From positions 2,852,001-2,916,000 of the forward strand of contig NZ_JARUND010000001.1 in assembly GCF_036898825.1 (NCBI RefSeq): DNA of 64,000 nucleotides. The letters are read 5' to 3'. Positions 45,513-54,200 of the stretch are shown one piece after another; the stretch's first letter is position 1, and every line of letters starts with the position of its first letter. Position numbers and translations under genes: made by a program. Below the pieces are notes generated by a model. It saw nothing but the letters and a program-made list of their open reading frames with translations, was not told the origin of the DNA and did no database searches. The stretch comes from Streptomyces sp. B21-083. Lineage in GTDB: Bacteria; Actinomycetota; Actinomycetes; Streptomycetales; Streptomycetaceae.

Positions 45513-45860
45513 TCAGCCCTGGGCCGGCCAGGACGCTCCGTAGCGCGCGCAGATGGAGTTCACCTCGAAGGTGTCCGGCAGCGAGATGGAGCCGTCCTCC
45601 ACATGGCCGTCGATCAGCCGGACGATGTCCTCGACCCGCTCCAGGGACATCGCGACCTCGGGGGTCATCGCCTCCAGCTTGAACAGGTCCTCGATGGTGA
45701 AGCCGAGCTCGGCCAGCGCCAGTGAGTGGAAGCCGAGGTCTCCGATCAGGCGGAGGCCGGGGGTGACCTTGTCGACCTTCTGCGGAGCGACCAGGCGAAC
45801 GAGTGTGCAGACCAGGTCGGGAATCTCCGCCGGACTCACCACGACATCGGTTTCGGACAT
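45513..45860 (-). CDS. Free-standing acyl carrier protein
   Basis: 115 residues. The phosphopantetheine site is S46 in GDLGFHSLALAELGF. The residue before Ser is His, whereas ACPs normally have Asp (DSL). The sequence is also longer than a usual ACP, with an extra C-terminal 30 residues (ISLPDTFEVNSICARYGA...). The helix II-III region (FTIEDLFKLEAMTPEVAMSLERVEDIVRLI) is ACP-like. It should carry the acyl group made by the FAAL for KS, dehydrogenase and finally C1 of NRPS1. Box h lies 84 nt before the start. Confidence 0.85.
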   Translation of the reverse strand: MSETDVVVSPAEIPDLVCTLVRLVAPQKVDKVTPGLRLIGDLGFHSLALAELGFTIEDLFKLEAMTPEVAMSLERVEDIVRLIDGHVEDGSISLPDTFEVNSICARYGASWPAQG

Positions 45861-45943
45861 GTGCGAGCTCTCTTTCTGACGACGTGCGAGCCGGGTGTCG
45901 AGGCTCGGCGTGCGTCATCGTGCCGGGGCGCGGTGCCCGCTCA

Positions 45944-45963
45944 CCAGGCAAGCCGACCGGCAA
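45944..45963 (-). promoter_or_regulatory. Cluster box h (to ACP)
   Basis: Minus strand TTGCCGG-TCGGCTTG-CCTGG, then 19 nt, then GGCACGATG, identical to the element after box c. The ACP start is 84 nt downstream. Confidence 0.65.
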
Positions 45964-46011
45964 GCGGACACCTGCCCGCGCGCGGCCTGCCCGGCGCCAA
46001 TTGCCGCGAGA

Positions 46012-46031
46012 CTGCCGGAGATCCTGCCTGG
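46012..46031 (+). promoter_or_regulatory. Cluster box g (to thioesterase)
   Basis: CTGCCGG-AGATCCTG-CCTGG, one mismatch, then 19 nt, then GACACCATG. The -10-like hexamer would be at 46053-46058, which places the transcript start at about the ATG at 46066. Confidence 0.5.
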
Positions 46032-46065
46032 TCCCGGCCCTCGACGGCGGGACACCATGCCCGGC

Positions 46066-46827
46066 ATGGAGAACCGCTGGATCACAGGGCGCCTCACGGC
46101 GGGTGCACCGCGCGTACGTCTGATCTGCCTGCCGCAGGCGGGAGGGGGCGCCGGCGCCTTCTCCAGCTGGCGCGCGCACCTGCCCGAGGGCGTCGAACTG
46201 GCGCCGGTGGAACTGCCGGGCCGCGGCACCCGCGAGGCCGACCCGATGCCGGCCCGGTTCGACGACCTGGTGGACGCCCTGTACCAAGGGCTCCTGCCCG
46301 AACTGGACGTGCCCTACGTCCTGTTCGGTCACAGCTTCGGCGGCGCCCTCGCCTACGAGCTCACGCTCCGCATCGAGGAACAGGGCGCGCCGGCGCCTCT
46401 CGCAACCCTGGTCTCCGCCTCGCGCGCTCCGCAGACACCCCCCACGGGCACCATCTCGGACGCCCCCGACAAGGAGCTGCTTGCGTGGCTGGTGAACAGC
46501 GACGGGCTGCCCCGTGAACTGCTGAACTACTCGGACTATGTGGCCTATTTGCTACGCACGATACGCACCGACATAGCTTTCGCCGAACGGTATCTTGTAA
46601 CCGATCCGAGACCGGTGCGCACCCCGTTGCACGCGCTCTGCGGTGAGGAGGACCAGGTCGTCACCGCAGAGCAGGTCCGGCACTGGAAGGAGTGCGCGGC
46701 GGGCGACCATTCCTTCACGGTCATGCCGGGCGGTCACTCCTATCACCAGACGCACGCCCCCCAACTGATGGAATTCGTGCGGGAGATCCTGCCGGCCGGC
46801 GGGACCCCCGAGGAGGAACGACCGTGA
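46066..46827 (+). CDS. Type II thioesterase
   Basis: 253 residues from ATG 46066 (46057 is possible). Alpha/beta hydrolase: RLICLPQAGGGAGAFSSW near the N-terminus, nucleophile S90 in GHSFGG, the acid in CGEEDQVV and the His in GGHSYHQT. Type II thioesterases clear misloaded groups from carrier proteins. As NRPS3 has no thioesterase domain, it could also take part in product release, though that is unproven. Neither start has a good Shine-Dalgarno; the promoter-box spacing suggests a leaderless message starting at 46066. It overlaps the next gene by 4 nt. Confidence 0.92.
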   Translation: MENRWITGRLTAGAPRVRLICLPQAGGGAGAFSSWRAHLPEGVELAPVELPGRGTREADPMPARFDDLVDALYQGLLPELDVPYVLFGHSFGGALAYELTLRIEEQGAPAPLATLVSASRAPQTPPTGTISDAPDKELLAWLVNSDGLPRELLNYSDYVAYLLRTIRTDIAFAERYLVTDPRPVRTPLHALCGEEDQVVTAEQVRHWKECAAGDHSFTVMPGGHSYHQTHAPQLMEFVREILPAGGTPEEERP

Positions 46828-47387
46828 CCGACCCCCACACCCTGCACGCCGGGCTGACTCTGGCGGGCGAGCTCGCCGCAAAGGACGACGGCAGCAACTT
46901 CACCACCTACTTCAACACCCTCCTCATCGTCGGCATCACGACGATCATCGTCATACGCCAGTTCACCGCCCAGCAGGTCACGAACCGCATGTTCTTCTGG
47001 GTAGCCGTGCTCATCGTCCGCGGCTGCGTTCCGCCGGGACCCGCGGAGATGAAGCCGGCGAGCATCACCCTGCTCGTCCTCTCCCTGCTCGCCTCGGTCG
47101 CCTTCGGCCTCTGGCGTGGAGCGGCCTTCCCCATGTGGCGGGACGCCGAAGGACGCGTCTTCCGCAAGGGCGACCGGCGGATCCTCTTCCTGTGGCTCCT
47201 GACCGTGGCCGCGCGGCTGGTCTTCGGCGGCATTGGAGCCGTCGCGTTCCACGAACCGTTCAACGCCGACGCGCTCTGGCTCGGCATGGGCGTCACGCTC
47301 GCCGTGCAGCACGTGGTCATGACGCGCCGCAAGGCGGGCGCACCGCTGCGCGTCACGGACGGCGGAGCGGTACCGGCGGCCCGATGA
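46824..47387 (+). CDS. Multi-spanning membrane protein, possibly DUF1453/CcdC-like
   Basis: 187 residues from a GTG overlapping the thioesterase stop (GTGA), with AGGAGG upstream. Four hydrophobic segments are visible: FNTLLIVGITTIIVI, the FFWVAVLIV region, ITLLVLSLLASVAFGLW and ILFLWLLTVAARLVFGGIGAV. The order and the R-x-F/V pattern after the first helix resemble DUF1453-type proteins, but this is a weak guess. It is co-transcribed with the thioesterase; its function is unknown, perhaps resistance or export. Confidence 0.75.
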   Translation: MTDPHTLHAGLTLAGELAAKDDGSNFTTYFNTLLIVGITTIIVIRQFTAQQVTNRMFFWVAVLIVRGCVPPGPAEMKPASITLLVLSLLASVAFGLWRGAAFPMWRDAEGRVFRKGDRRILFLWLLTVAARLVFGGIGAVAFHEPFNADALWLGMGVTLAVQHVVMTRRKAGAPLRVTDGGAVPAAR

Positions 47388-47430
47388 GGGACGGCGCGAG
47401 GAACCGAGCGAAGGGCGGGAACCGGACGCG

Positions 47431-48855
47431 ATGAAGGTCTACGAACACCACGGGATGTACACGGCCGGAGCGTGGCGGCCGGCGGCCACGGACGAGTCGA
47501 CCGACGTGGTGAACCCGGCCGACGAGCGTGTCATCGCCACGGTGCCGGCCGGCACCGCGCACGACGTCGACGCCGCCGTGTCCGCCGCGCGGTCGGCGCT
47601 CCCCGGTTGGGCCACGACAGCCCCGGCCGAACGGGCGGCGGCCCTGACCGCCCTGGGGCGCGAACTGCGGGCGCGTGTCAGGGAGTTCGCCGAGACGATC
47701 ACAGCGGAGCTGGGGTCCCCGCTGGCGCTGAGTCGGCTGGCGCACGTCCGCACCCCGCTCGCCGTCCTCGACTCCTACGCGGAACTGGCCGCCCGGCACC
47801 CCTTCGAGGAGCGGATCGGCCGTTCCACGGTCCTGCTGGAGCCGGTCGGCGTGGTCGGCGCGATCACGCCGTGGAATTATCCGCTGCACCAGATGGTGTC
47901 CAAGGTGGCGCCCGCCCTCGCCGCAGGCTGCACGATCGTCGTCAAGCCGGCGGAGGAAACCCCACTCACCGCCCGACTGCTGGCCGAGTGCGTGGCCGCC
48001 GCGGGACTGCCGCCCGGCGTCTTCAACCTGGTCACAGGGGTGGGCGAGGTGGCGGGCCGGGCCCTGGCCGAACATCCGGACGTGGACATGGTGTCCTTCA
48101 CGGGCTCCACCGCCGTCGGCAAGGAGGTCGCCGCGCACGCCGCCCGCATGATCAGGCCCGTCGCCCTGGAACTCGGCGGCAAGTCCCCGAACGTGATCCT
48201 GCCGAGTGCGGACCACACCACGGCCGTCCGCACCGGCGTCACCAACGTCTTCACCAACTCCGGACAGACGTGCAGCGCCTGGACCCGCATGCTGGTCCAC
48301 CGCAGCCGGTACGAGGAGGCCGTCACGCTGGCCGCCGACGCCGCCGCCGAGTACGCCCCGGGCGACCCTGTGGACCCCGCGACCCGCATGGGCCCGCTGG
48401 TCAGCGCCCGTCAACGCGCCCGCGTACTCGACTGCGTACGGCGCGGAATCAAGGAGGGCGCACGCCTGGTCACCGGCGGACCCGAGGCGCCCGATGGCCT
48501 TCCACGGGGCTACTTCGTACGCCCCACGATCTTTGCCGACGTCACCCCGGACATGTCCGTCGCCCAGGAGGAGATCTTCGGCCCTGTTCTCTCGATCATG
48601 AAGTACGAGGACGAGGACGACGCCGTACGCACGGCAAACCACTCCGTGTACGGGCTCTCCGGCGCAGTGTGGTCAGCCGAAACGCCCGAAGCGGTGGCCT
48701 TCGCCCGCCGCCTGAACACAGGCCAGGTGGACATCAACGGCGCTCGCTTCAATCCCCTGGCCCCCTTCGGCGGCTGGAAGCAGTCCGGCATCGGCCGCGA
48801 ACTGGGCCGGCACGGCCTGATGGAGTACCTCCAGACGAAATCACTGCAACTGTGA
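47431..48855 (+). CDS. NAD(P)-dependent aldehyde dehydrogenase
   Basis: 474 residues. Catalytic E247 is in LELGGKSPN and C281 in NSGQTCSA; N149 in TPWNYP completes the oxyanion site. The C-terminal PFGGWKQSGIGRELG is typical of betaine/aminoaldehyde-type members. It lies 43 nt after the membrane protein and is the last gene before the right island boundary. It may oxidise an aldehyde intermediate of an unusual amino acid or acyl group, or may be cargo unrelated to the peptide. Confidence 0.93.
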   Translation: MKVYEHHGMYTAGAWRPAATDESTDVVNPADERVIATVPAGTAHDVDAAVSAARSALPGWATTAPAERAAALTALGRELRARVREFAETITAELGSPLALSRLAHVRTPLAVLDSYAELAARHPFEERIGRSTVLLEPVGVVGAITPWNYPLHQMVSKVAPALAAGCTIVVKPAEETPLTARLLAECVAAAGLPPGVFNLVTGVGEVAGRALAEHPDVDMVSFTGSTAVGKEVAAHAARMIRPVALELGGKSPNVILPSADHTTAVRTGVTNVFTNSGQTCSAWTRMLVHRSRYEEAVTLAADAAAEYAPGDPVDPATRMGPLVSARQRARVLDCVRRGIKEGARLVTGGPEAPDGLPRGYFVRPTIFADVTPDMSVAQEEIFGPVLSIMKYEDEDDAVRTANHSVYGLSGAVWSAETPEAVAFARRLNTGQVDINGARFNPLAPFGGWKQSGIGRELGRHGLMEYLQTKSLQL

Positions 48856-49209
48856 GATCGAGGCGCCGGAGCCGTGGCGAGGTTGCGGTCCTGTCCACGT
48901 ACGCCACAGTGAACGGCGTCCCCCTCCAGTCGGCACGCCCACCCTGCGCGCCATGAACACAGAGATCGAGACCCCTCGCCATTGTCTGCAGGAACAGCAC
49001 AAGTCCAACGCCACTGAACACGCTCCTGCGATCACCCGAGCAGCGGCAGCGTTCGGGACGAGCAGGAAGCTTCTGACGAGGCATCAAGCACAGCTGTCCA
49101 CCGGCTGTCCACCATAGAGTCTCCCGCGCGCCAGGCCCGACTCCCCGAAAAGACAAAAGACCAGGTCAGAGACTCAGGCTGCGGATCTCGTCACAGAAAC
49201 CGAAGCCCC

Positions 49210-49224
49210 GACCTACGCATTACG
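49210..49224 (-). repeat. 15-bp tRNA-Thr fragment
   Basis: Minus strand CGTAATGCGTAGGTC repeats part of the anticodon arm found in the 28-bp core repeats. It is too short to be sure on its own, but lies 110 bp from the right core. Confidence 0.4.
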
Positions 49225-49281
49225 GCACACAGACTTCAGGTGCCCTATTCATCCGATTTTGCACAGTCACCCGAAAAGGAA

Positions 49282-49311
49282 AACCCCAGGTCAGAGGCCC
49301 GACCTGGGGTT
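49282..49311 (-). terminator. Intrinsic terminator behind tRNA-Thr fragment
   Basis: Stem 49282-49292 / 49301-49311 (AACCCCAGGTC and complement), followed on the minus strand by TTTTCCTTTT. This has the form of a true tRNA terminator and lies 5 nt beyond the CCA end of the tRNA fragment. Confidence 0.75.
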
Positions 49312-49316
49312 CACCA

Positions 49317-49362
49317 TGGAGCCGCCTTCGGGATTCGAACCCGAGACCTACGCATTACGAGT
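49317..49362 (-). pseudogene. 3' half of tRNA-Thr(CGU), right att-like site
   Basis: Read on the minus strand: anticodon loop CTCGTAA, the 3' anticodon stem TGCGT, variable loop, T-arm GGGTTCGAATCCC and acceptor strand AAGGCGGC ending in encoded CCA (49317-49319). The 5' side before the anticodon loop cannot form the D arm or the acceptor and anticodon partners, so the gene is not functional. Homology stops in the anticodon loop, the usual crossover point of tyrosine integrases that use tRNA genes. Its core (49334-49361) repeats 9006-9033 exactly. Confidence 0.75.
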
Positions 49363-49461
49363 ACGGGGCCCAACGAAGCGATCGGATGCCTGCACGAAAC
49401 CAACGACCCGACTCTCGCAGGCACGTCACGTACCATCGGACACATCGCAGGCTGCCCTCGG

Positions 49462-49488
49462 CAAGAAGTCCCCGAAAAGTCCCCGACG
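49462..49488 (+). repeat. 27-bp repeat with paired AAGTCCCCGA units
   Basis: Identical to 59148-59174 over 27 bp, with a further shared ACTCAAGGC a few bases on. It contains two AAGTCCCCG units in tandem. It sits 59 bp left of the displaced sdaA 3' end. Confidence 0.6.
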
Positions 49489-49546
49489 GGACTCAAGGCA
49501 AGCCCGTCCAGAACAAATCCGCGGGTCAACGCCATGATTAAAAGCC

Positions 49547-49613
49547 GCCGACATGAGCGTCAAGTACAAGGAGACGGCTCGGGGCGGGCTGGCGGTGAAC
49601 ATCATCGAGTGCT
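49547..49613 (+). repeat. Right 67-bp direct repeat (displaced sdaA 3' end)
   Basis: 66 of 67 bases match 7129-7195, encoding the last 22 residues of SdaA and the first two bases of a stop codon. No sdaA body precedes it. It marks the right end of the island. Confidence 0.8.
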
Positions 49614-49677
49614 GAGGGGATGGGCACTGACCTGGGGGTCCGTGACATCCTCAATCACCGTTCCCATCCGCCCCGGG

Positions 49678-50285
49678 GCTGCGGAGAGTTCGCGCCTGGA
49701 GCAGCGGCTGACCAGCCTCTCCCCCACGTTCACGACGGCCAGGCACGTCAGGTCCTGCTCTCCCCTCGTGATCTGGCGTCCTTGGTTGCGAGGGGAGAGA
49801 CAGACGAACTGTCCCGGGGGGTCTACCGACGGGCAGACGCACCGGAGACCGCGCACGCAGATCTGCTGGCCGTGTGCGCACGGGCTCCACGTGCCGTCGT
49901 ATGCGGTGAGTCCGCCCTGGCGCTGCATGAACTCATCGACGACATCCCGGCAGCGGTACACATCGCCGTGCCGCGCGGTACACGCCGCCCCACGATCCAC
50001 TACCCGCCGACCGTGGTGGCGCAGTACGCCTCGAAGACCTTCGCCCTCGGCGCCGAACGGTTCGAAGCAGCCCCGGGAGAATCCATCCCCGTGTACAACG
50101 CCGCCCGCAGCGTCGTCGACGCGATGCGCCACCGCAGCCGCATCGGCGAAACCCTCGCACTGTCCGCGCTCGGTCGCTATCTGCGCCGGGGCGGACGCAG
50201 CGACATCGGCGAACTCCAGGAAGTCGCACGCGAGTTGGATGCTCTCTCCGTCATCCGTCCCGCCGTTGAGGCGGTGCTCGCCTGA
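49678..50285 (+). pseudogene. Decayed AbiEi antitoxin copy
   Basis: DNA homology to abiEi starts at GCTGCGGAGAG. The ATG and operator seen at 7445-7461 are replaced by unrelated sequence. A one-base deletion (GACGGCC against GACGGCGC in the left copy) shifts the frame near codon 24. From LLSPRDL onward the protein is about 90% similar to the intact copy. An in-frame alternative N-terminus from 49620 is unlike any AbiEi. It still overlaps the following toxin fragment by one base. Confidence 0.75.
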
Positions 50286-50689
50286 TGGCCGACCCCGCGC
50301 GTGACACCACCGCCGGCCGCGTCTACAACGACCTGCGCAACCTGGCCCGCCGCACCAGCCGGTCCACGGACGAGATCATGGTCGAGTACGTCCTGGAACG
50401 GTTCCTCTATCGCTTGGCCGCATCGCCCCTTGGCCGGGACCACTTCGTTCTCAAGGGCGGCCTACTCCTCGCCCAGTTCGGCGCACGCCGGATGACCCGC
50501 GACATCGACATCCTCGGCCGCTCGTTCCCCGGCACCGAAACCGAGATCGTCCACAGGATCGCGGTCATCGCCGCTACCGAGATCGACGACGGAGTCGTAT
50601 TCGATCCCGCGACGCTCTGGAGGGTCGTGCTCCGGCCGCCCCGCGCGTCGCTCCAGACCGGCGCCTCACCCGCGGCGAGCCGCAGGTAG
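50285..50689 (+). pseudogene. Truncated AbiEii toxin copy
   Basis: The first 110 codons match the toxin at 8073, keeping the GG and DxD motifs (KGGLLLAQFG, RDIDIL). Homology ends abruptly after GACGCTC (50611-50617), and 24 unrelated codons follow to a stop. Over roughly 230 bp (8115-8350) the two copies are virtually identical, much closer than the antitoxin genes beside them. The C-terminal two thirds is missing, so it should be inactive. Confidence 0.8.
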
Positions 50690-50758
50690 CCCTGCCTCAG
50701 CCGCGCGATCTGCTTGCCGCTTGCAGGAGATCCAGGCGGAAACCCGCTGAACAACCAC

Positions 50759-50787
50759 TGTCGGGCGAGGCACCGCCCCGCCCGACA
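50759..50787. terminator. Hairpin after AbiE remnant
   Basis: Arms TGTCGGGCG (50759-50767) and CGCCCGACA (50779-50787). It separates the AbiE remnant from the RHS locus. The rest of 50690-50909 shows no gene. Confidence 0.5.
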
Positions 50788-50909
50788 CTCCTCACCCAGC
50801 ATCGGCTTTACTCGGTCTTGGCGTTGTCCATGCCTTCCGCAGAACCTGTCTCGCTACGGTCTATCGGTTGGCATGTGCACACGGTGAATCACGGGGGCGG
50901 GCAGGCGTC

Positions 50910-51221
50910 GTGTCGGACCTGGCGAAGGACGCAGCGTCGCTGCACAAGGCAGCCTCAGAGCTGCGCCACCTGCACCACCACACCACGAAGCCGTTGCAGG
51001 AGTTCAAGGCCGCCTCGCACGACCTGTCCGCGTTCGGCGCCCTCGGCTCCCTGCTCAGCGCCACCGACGACATCCGCGACGGCATGGAGACGATCGCCAA
51101 GGTCACCCAGGGTTTGGCAGACGAATGGAACGACGAGGCCAAGCTGATCGGTGAGATATCAGACGCCTTCGACCTGCTCGACATCCTGCTCGCCGCGGCT
51201 GCCCGCGCAAAGAAGGGCTGA
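50910..51221 (+). CDS. Small helical protein preceding RHS toxin
   Basis: 103 residues from a GTG (MSDLAKDAASLHKAASELRHL). It is almost entirely helical, with HHHTTKPLQEFKAASHDLSAFGALGSLL and WNDEAKLIGEISDAFDLLDILLAAAARAKKG. Its size, helicity and a central Trp are reminiscent of WXG100-like partners of secreted toxins, although a WxG turn is not obvious. It ends 7 nt before the RHS gene and is probably its secretion partner or chaperone. Confidence 0.65.
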   Translation: MSDLAKDAASLHKAASELRHLHHHTTKPLQEFKAASHDLSAFGALGSLLSATDDIRDGMETIAKVTQGLADEWNDEAKLIGEISDAFDLLDILLAAAARAKKG

Positions 51222-51228
51222 GCGGCTC

Positions 51229-54200
51229 GTGGTCGACCTCAACCCGCTGCACTGGATCAGCAAGGCCAACCACGCCTTCGGTGACACGCTGGCCAGCGGC
51301 CTGGAGTTCCTCGGCATCACCGACCCGGCCGTCGACCCCGACGGCATCCGGGAGATCGCCAAGAAGTGGCGGACCATGGCCAAGGCTCTGGAAGACGCGA
51401 GCGGTGACGCCGAGAAGGCGCTGCGGGACGTCGAGTGGGAGGGCAAGGCGGCCAAGGCTTTCCACAAACGGGCCAAGACCGTGCGCAAGCAGGCCGACGA
51501 CACCGCGCACGCGCTGCGCGAGGGGGCCAAGGCGCTGGACGAGTTCGCCGACGAGGCACACGAGTTGCTCTCCGAGATCGGCGTCGTCCTCGCCGAGATC
51601 ATCGAGTTCGAACTCGCCGGCCTGGCCCTGGACGTCCTCACCGCCGGCCTCTCCTCGATCGCTTCCAGCCTGGCAGCCGGCGAACGCGCGGTGAAGATCG
51701 TGGCGTTGGTCGCCAGGATCGAGCAGGCCGGCACCCGGATGGGATCCGTCGTCCGCACCGTCATGGAGGCCATCCGCGGTCTGGAACGCGCGCTGAAGGC
51801 TCTCAAGGAGATCAAGGCGATCGCCACGGTCGGCAAGCTGGCCGCGGACGGCATGAAGTTCTCCGCCTTCGCCGCCGCCCTCGACGATCCGGGCGCGTTC
51901 AAGGACCCGCAGAAACTCGCCACCCTCCTCGCCGAGGGCGCCATCCTGGGCGTCGGCGCCGGCGTACTCGCCAAGGGCCTCGGCAAAGGACTCAAGGCCC
52001 TCAAGCCCAGCGAACTCGCCAAGCTCAGCAAGGCGTTGAAACTCGACGGCTCCGGCCTGTCCGGGCTCAAGCTACGGCCCGGCGAATGGGAGAAACTCCC
52101 CGCCTCCATCCGGGCCATGTTCAAGAAGTGCGAGTTCGACCCGATCGACGTGGTCAGCGGCGACATGCTGCTCCGGCAGACAGATGTGCGACTGCCCGGC
52201 ACGCTGCCGCTGGTCCTCGAACGGACGCATCTCTCGTCCTACCGGTGGGGCGGCTGGTTCGGCCCGTCCTGGGCCTCCACACTCGACCAGCGCCTCCAGG
52301 CCGACGACGACGGCATCATCTATGCCGCACCAGACGGCGCACGGCTGATCTTCCCGTACCCCGCCCCCGACACCGCGGAACCCGTCCACCCGGAATCCGG
52401 GGCACGCCTGGCCCTGGCCTGGGACGACGAGGTTGACGGTGCCCTGCGCATCACGGACCCGGACACCGGCTTCGCCTACGTCTTCCACAGTCCCCGCCCC
52501 ACCGACGACGACACCGCGGTGGACCTGCCCCTGCAGACGATCGTGGACCGTAACGGTCAGCGCATCACCGTCCAGTACGGCGACGACGGCACCCCCACCG
52601 AGGTCACCCACAGCGGCGGTTACCGCATCGCGCTCGACCGGCACCCCGATCAGCCCCGTATCGCCGCCCTGCGCCTCCTCGACCCCGAGCACCCCGAGGC
52701 CCAGGGCACGAGAATCGTCTCCTACGGCTACGACGAGGCCGGACATCTCACCGAGCTCAGCAACTCGTCCGGCGTTCCCATGCGGTTCGCCTACGACGAG
52801 GCCGGCCGGATCACCTCCTGGTCCGACCGGAACGGCACCGACTACCGCTACACGTACGACGAACAGGGACGTGTCGTCCGTACGGAAGGCAGCGACGGGT
52901 TCCTCTCCGGCACCCTCACCTACGACGAGACCACTCGCACCACCACCGCCACCAACTCCCTGGGGCACACCAACCAGTACGAGTACAACGAGGCATACCG
53001 CGTCGTCCGGCACACGGACCCGCTCGGCGCGAGCACCTGGCAGGAGTGGGACGGCGACCACCAGCTGACGGCCATCGTCAACCCGCTCGGCCACGCCACG
53101 CGCTACCGCTACGACGACAACGGCCGGGTCGTCGCGGTCGTCCGCCCGGACGGCCAGGAGCTCGCCTCCGAGTACGACGCACTCGGTCTGCCCACGACCA
53201 TCACGGGCCCTGACGGCGCGGTCTGGCGCCAGGAGTACGACGAGCACGGCGACCGCATCGCGGTGACCGACCCGGCAGGAGCGATCACCCGCTTCACCTA
53301 CAACAGGGCGGGGCACCTGACGTCCGCCACCGACGCGCTGGGCCACACCACGCGCGTCCGCTGTGACCGGGCCGGACTCCCCGTCGAGATCACCGACGCG
53401 CTGGGAGCGGCCACCCGCTACACCCGCGACATCTTCGGCCGTCCCGGGACGATCACCGACGCCCTCGGGAACGTGACCCGTCTGGAGTGGTCGACGGAAG
53501 GCAAGCCCACCCGTCGCATCGCGGCCGACGGCACGAGCGAGTCATGGGAGTACGACGCCGAGGGCAACTGCGTCGCGCACATCGACGCCCTGGGCGCCGT
53601 CACCCGCTTCGAATACACCCACTTCGACCTGCTCACGGCTCGCACCAGCCCGGACGGCGTGCGCCACGCCTTCACGTACGACACCGAACTCCGCATCACG
53701 AGCGTCACCAACCCCCAGGACCTGTCCTGGAGTTACTTCTACGACCCGGCCGGAAACCTCACATCCGAGACGGACTTCGACGGCCGTTCCATCACCTACC
53801 GTCACGACGCGGCAGGCCGACTCTCCGCCTGCACCAACGCACTCGGCCAGACCAGCCACTTCGAGCGCGACAAACTCGGCCAGGTCACCCGGAAGAGCGC
53901 CCCGGACCAGGTCACCTCATTCGGCTACACCCTCACAGGCCGACTCGCCACGGCGACCACCCCCGACGCCACGCTCCTGCTCGAACATGACATCGCCGGC
54001 CGGCTGCTGTCCGAAACGGTCAACGACCGCACCACCGCGTACGAATACGACCTGCTGGGGCGCCGCACCCAGCGCACCACCCCCACCGGCGCGACCAGCC
54101 GCTGGAGTTACGACGCGGCGGACCGCCGCACGCTGCTGGACAGCGGCGGCCACCGGATCGACTTCGCGTACGACGCGGGCGGCCGGGAACTGAGCCGCCT

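Larger units (their letters stand above)
48856..49619. other. Gene-free island boundary with att-like fragments
   Basis: 764 bp without a supported gene. It contains a 15-bp tRNA-Thr scrap (49210-49224), a tRNA-type terminator (49282-49311), a 3' tRNA-Thr fragment (49317-49362), a paired AAGTCCCCGA repeat (49462-49488) and the displaced sdaA 3' end (49547-49613). The density of such pieces suggests repeated integration and excision. Confidence 0.65.

Noticed and set aside
49317..49362. A functional tRNA-Thr gene
   Set aside because: The D arm, 5' acceptor strand and 5' anticodon stem are missing.
49240..50304. 354-codon plus-strand frame through the boundary
   Set aside because: It runs out of frame through the tRNA fragment, sdaA remnant and AbiE pseudogene; no coherent protein.
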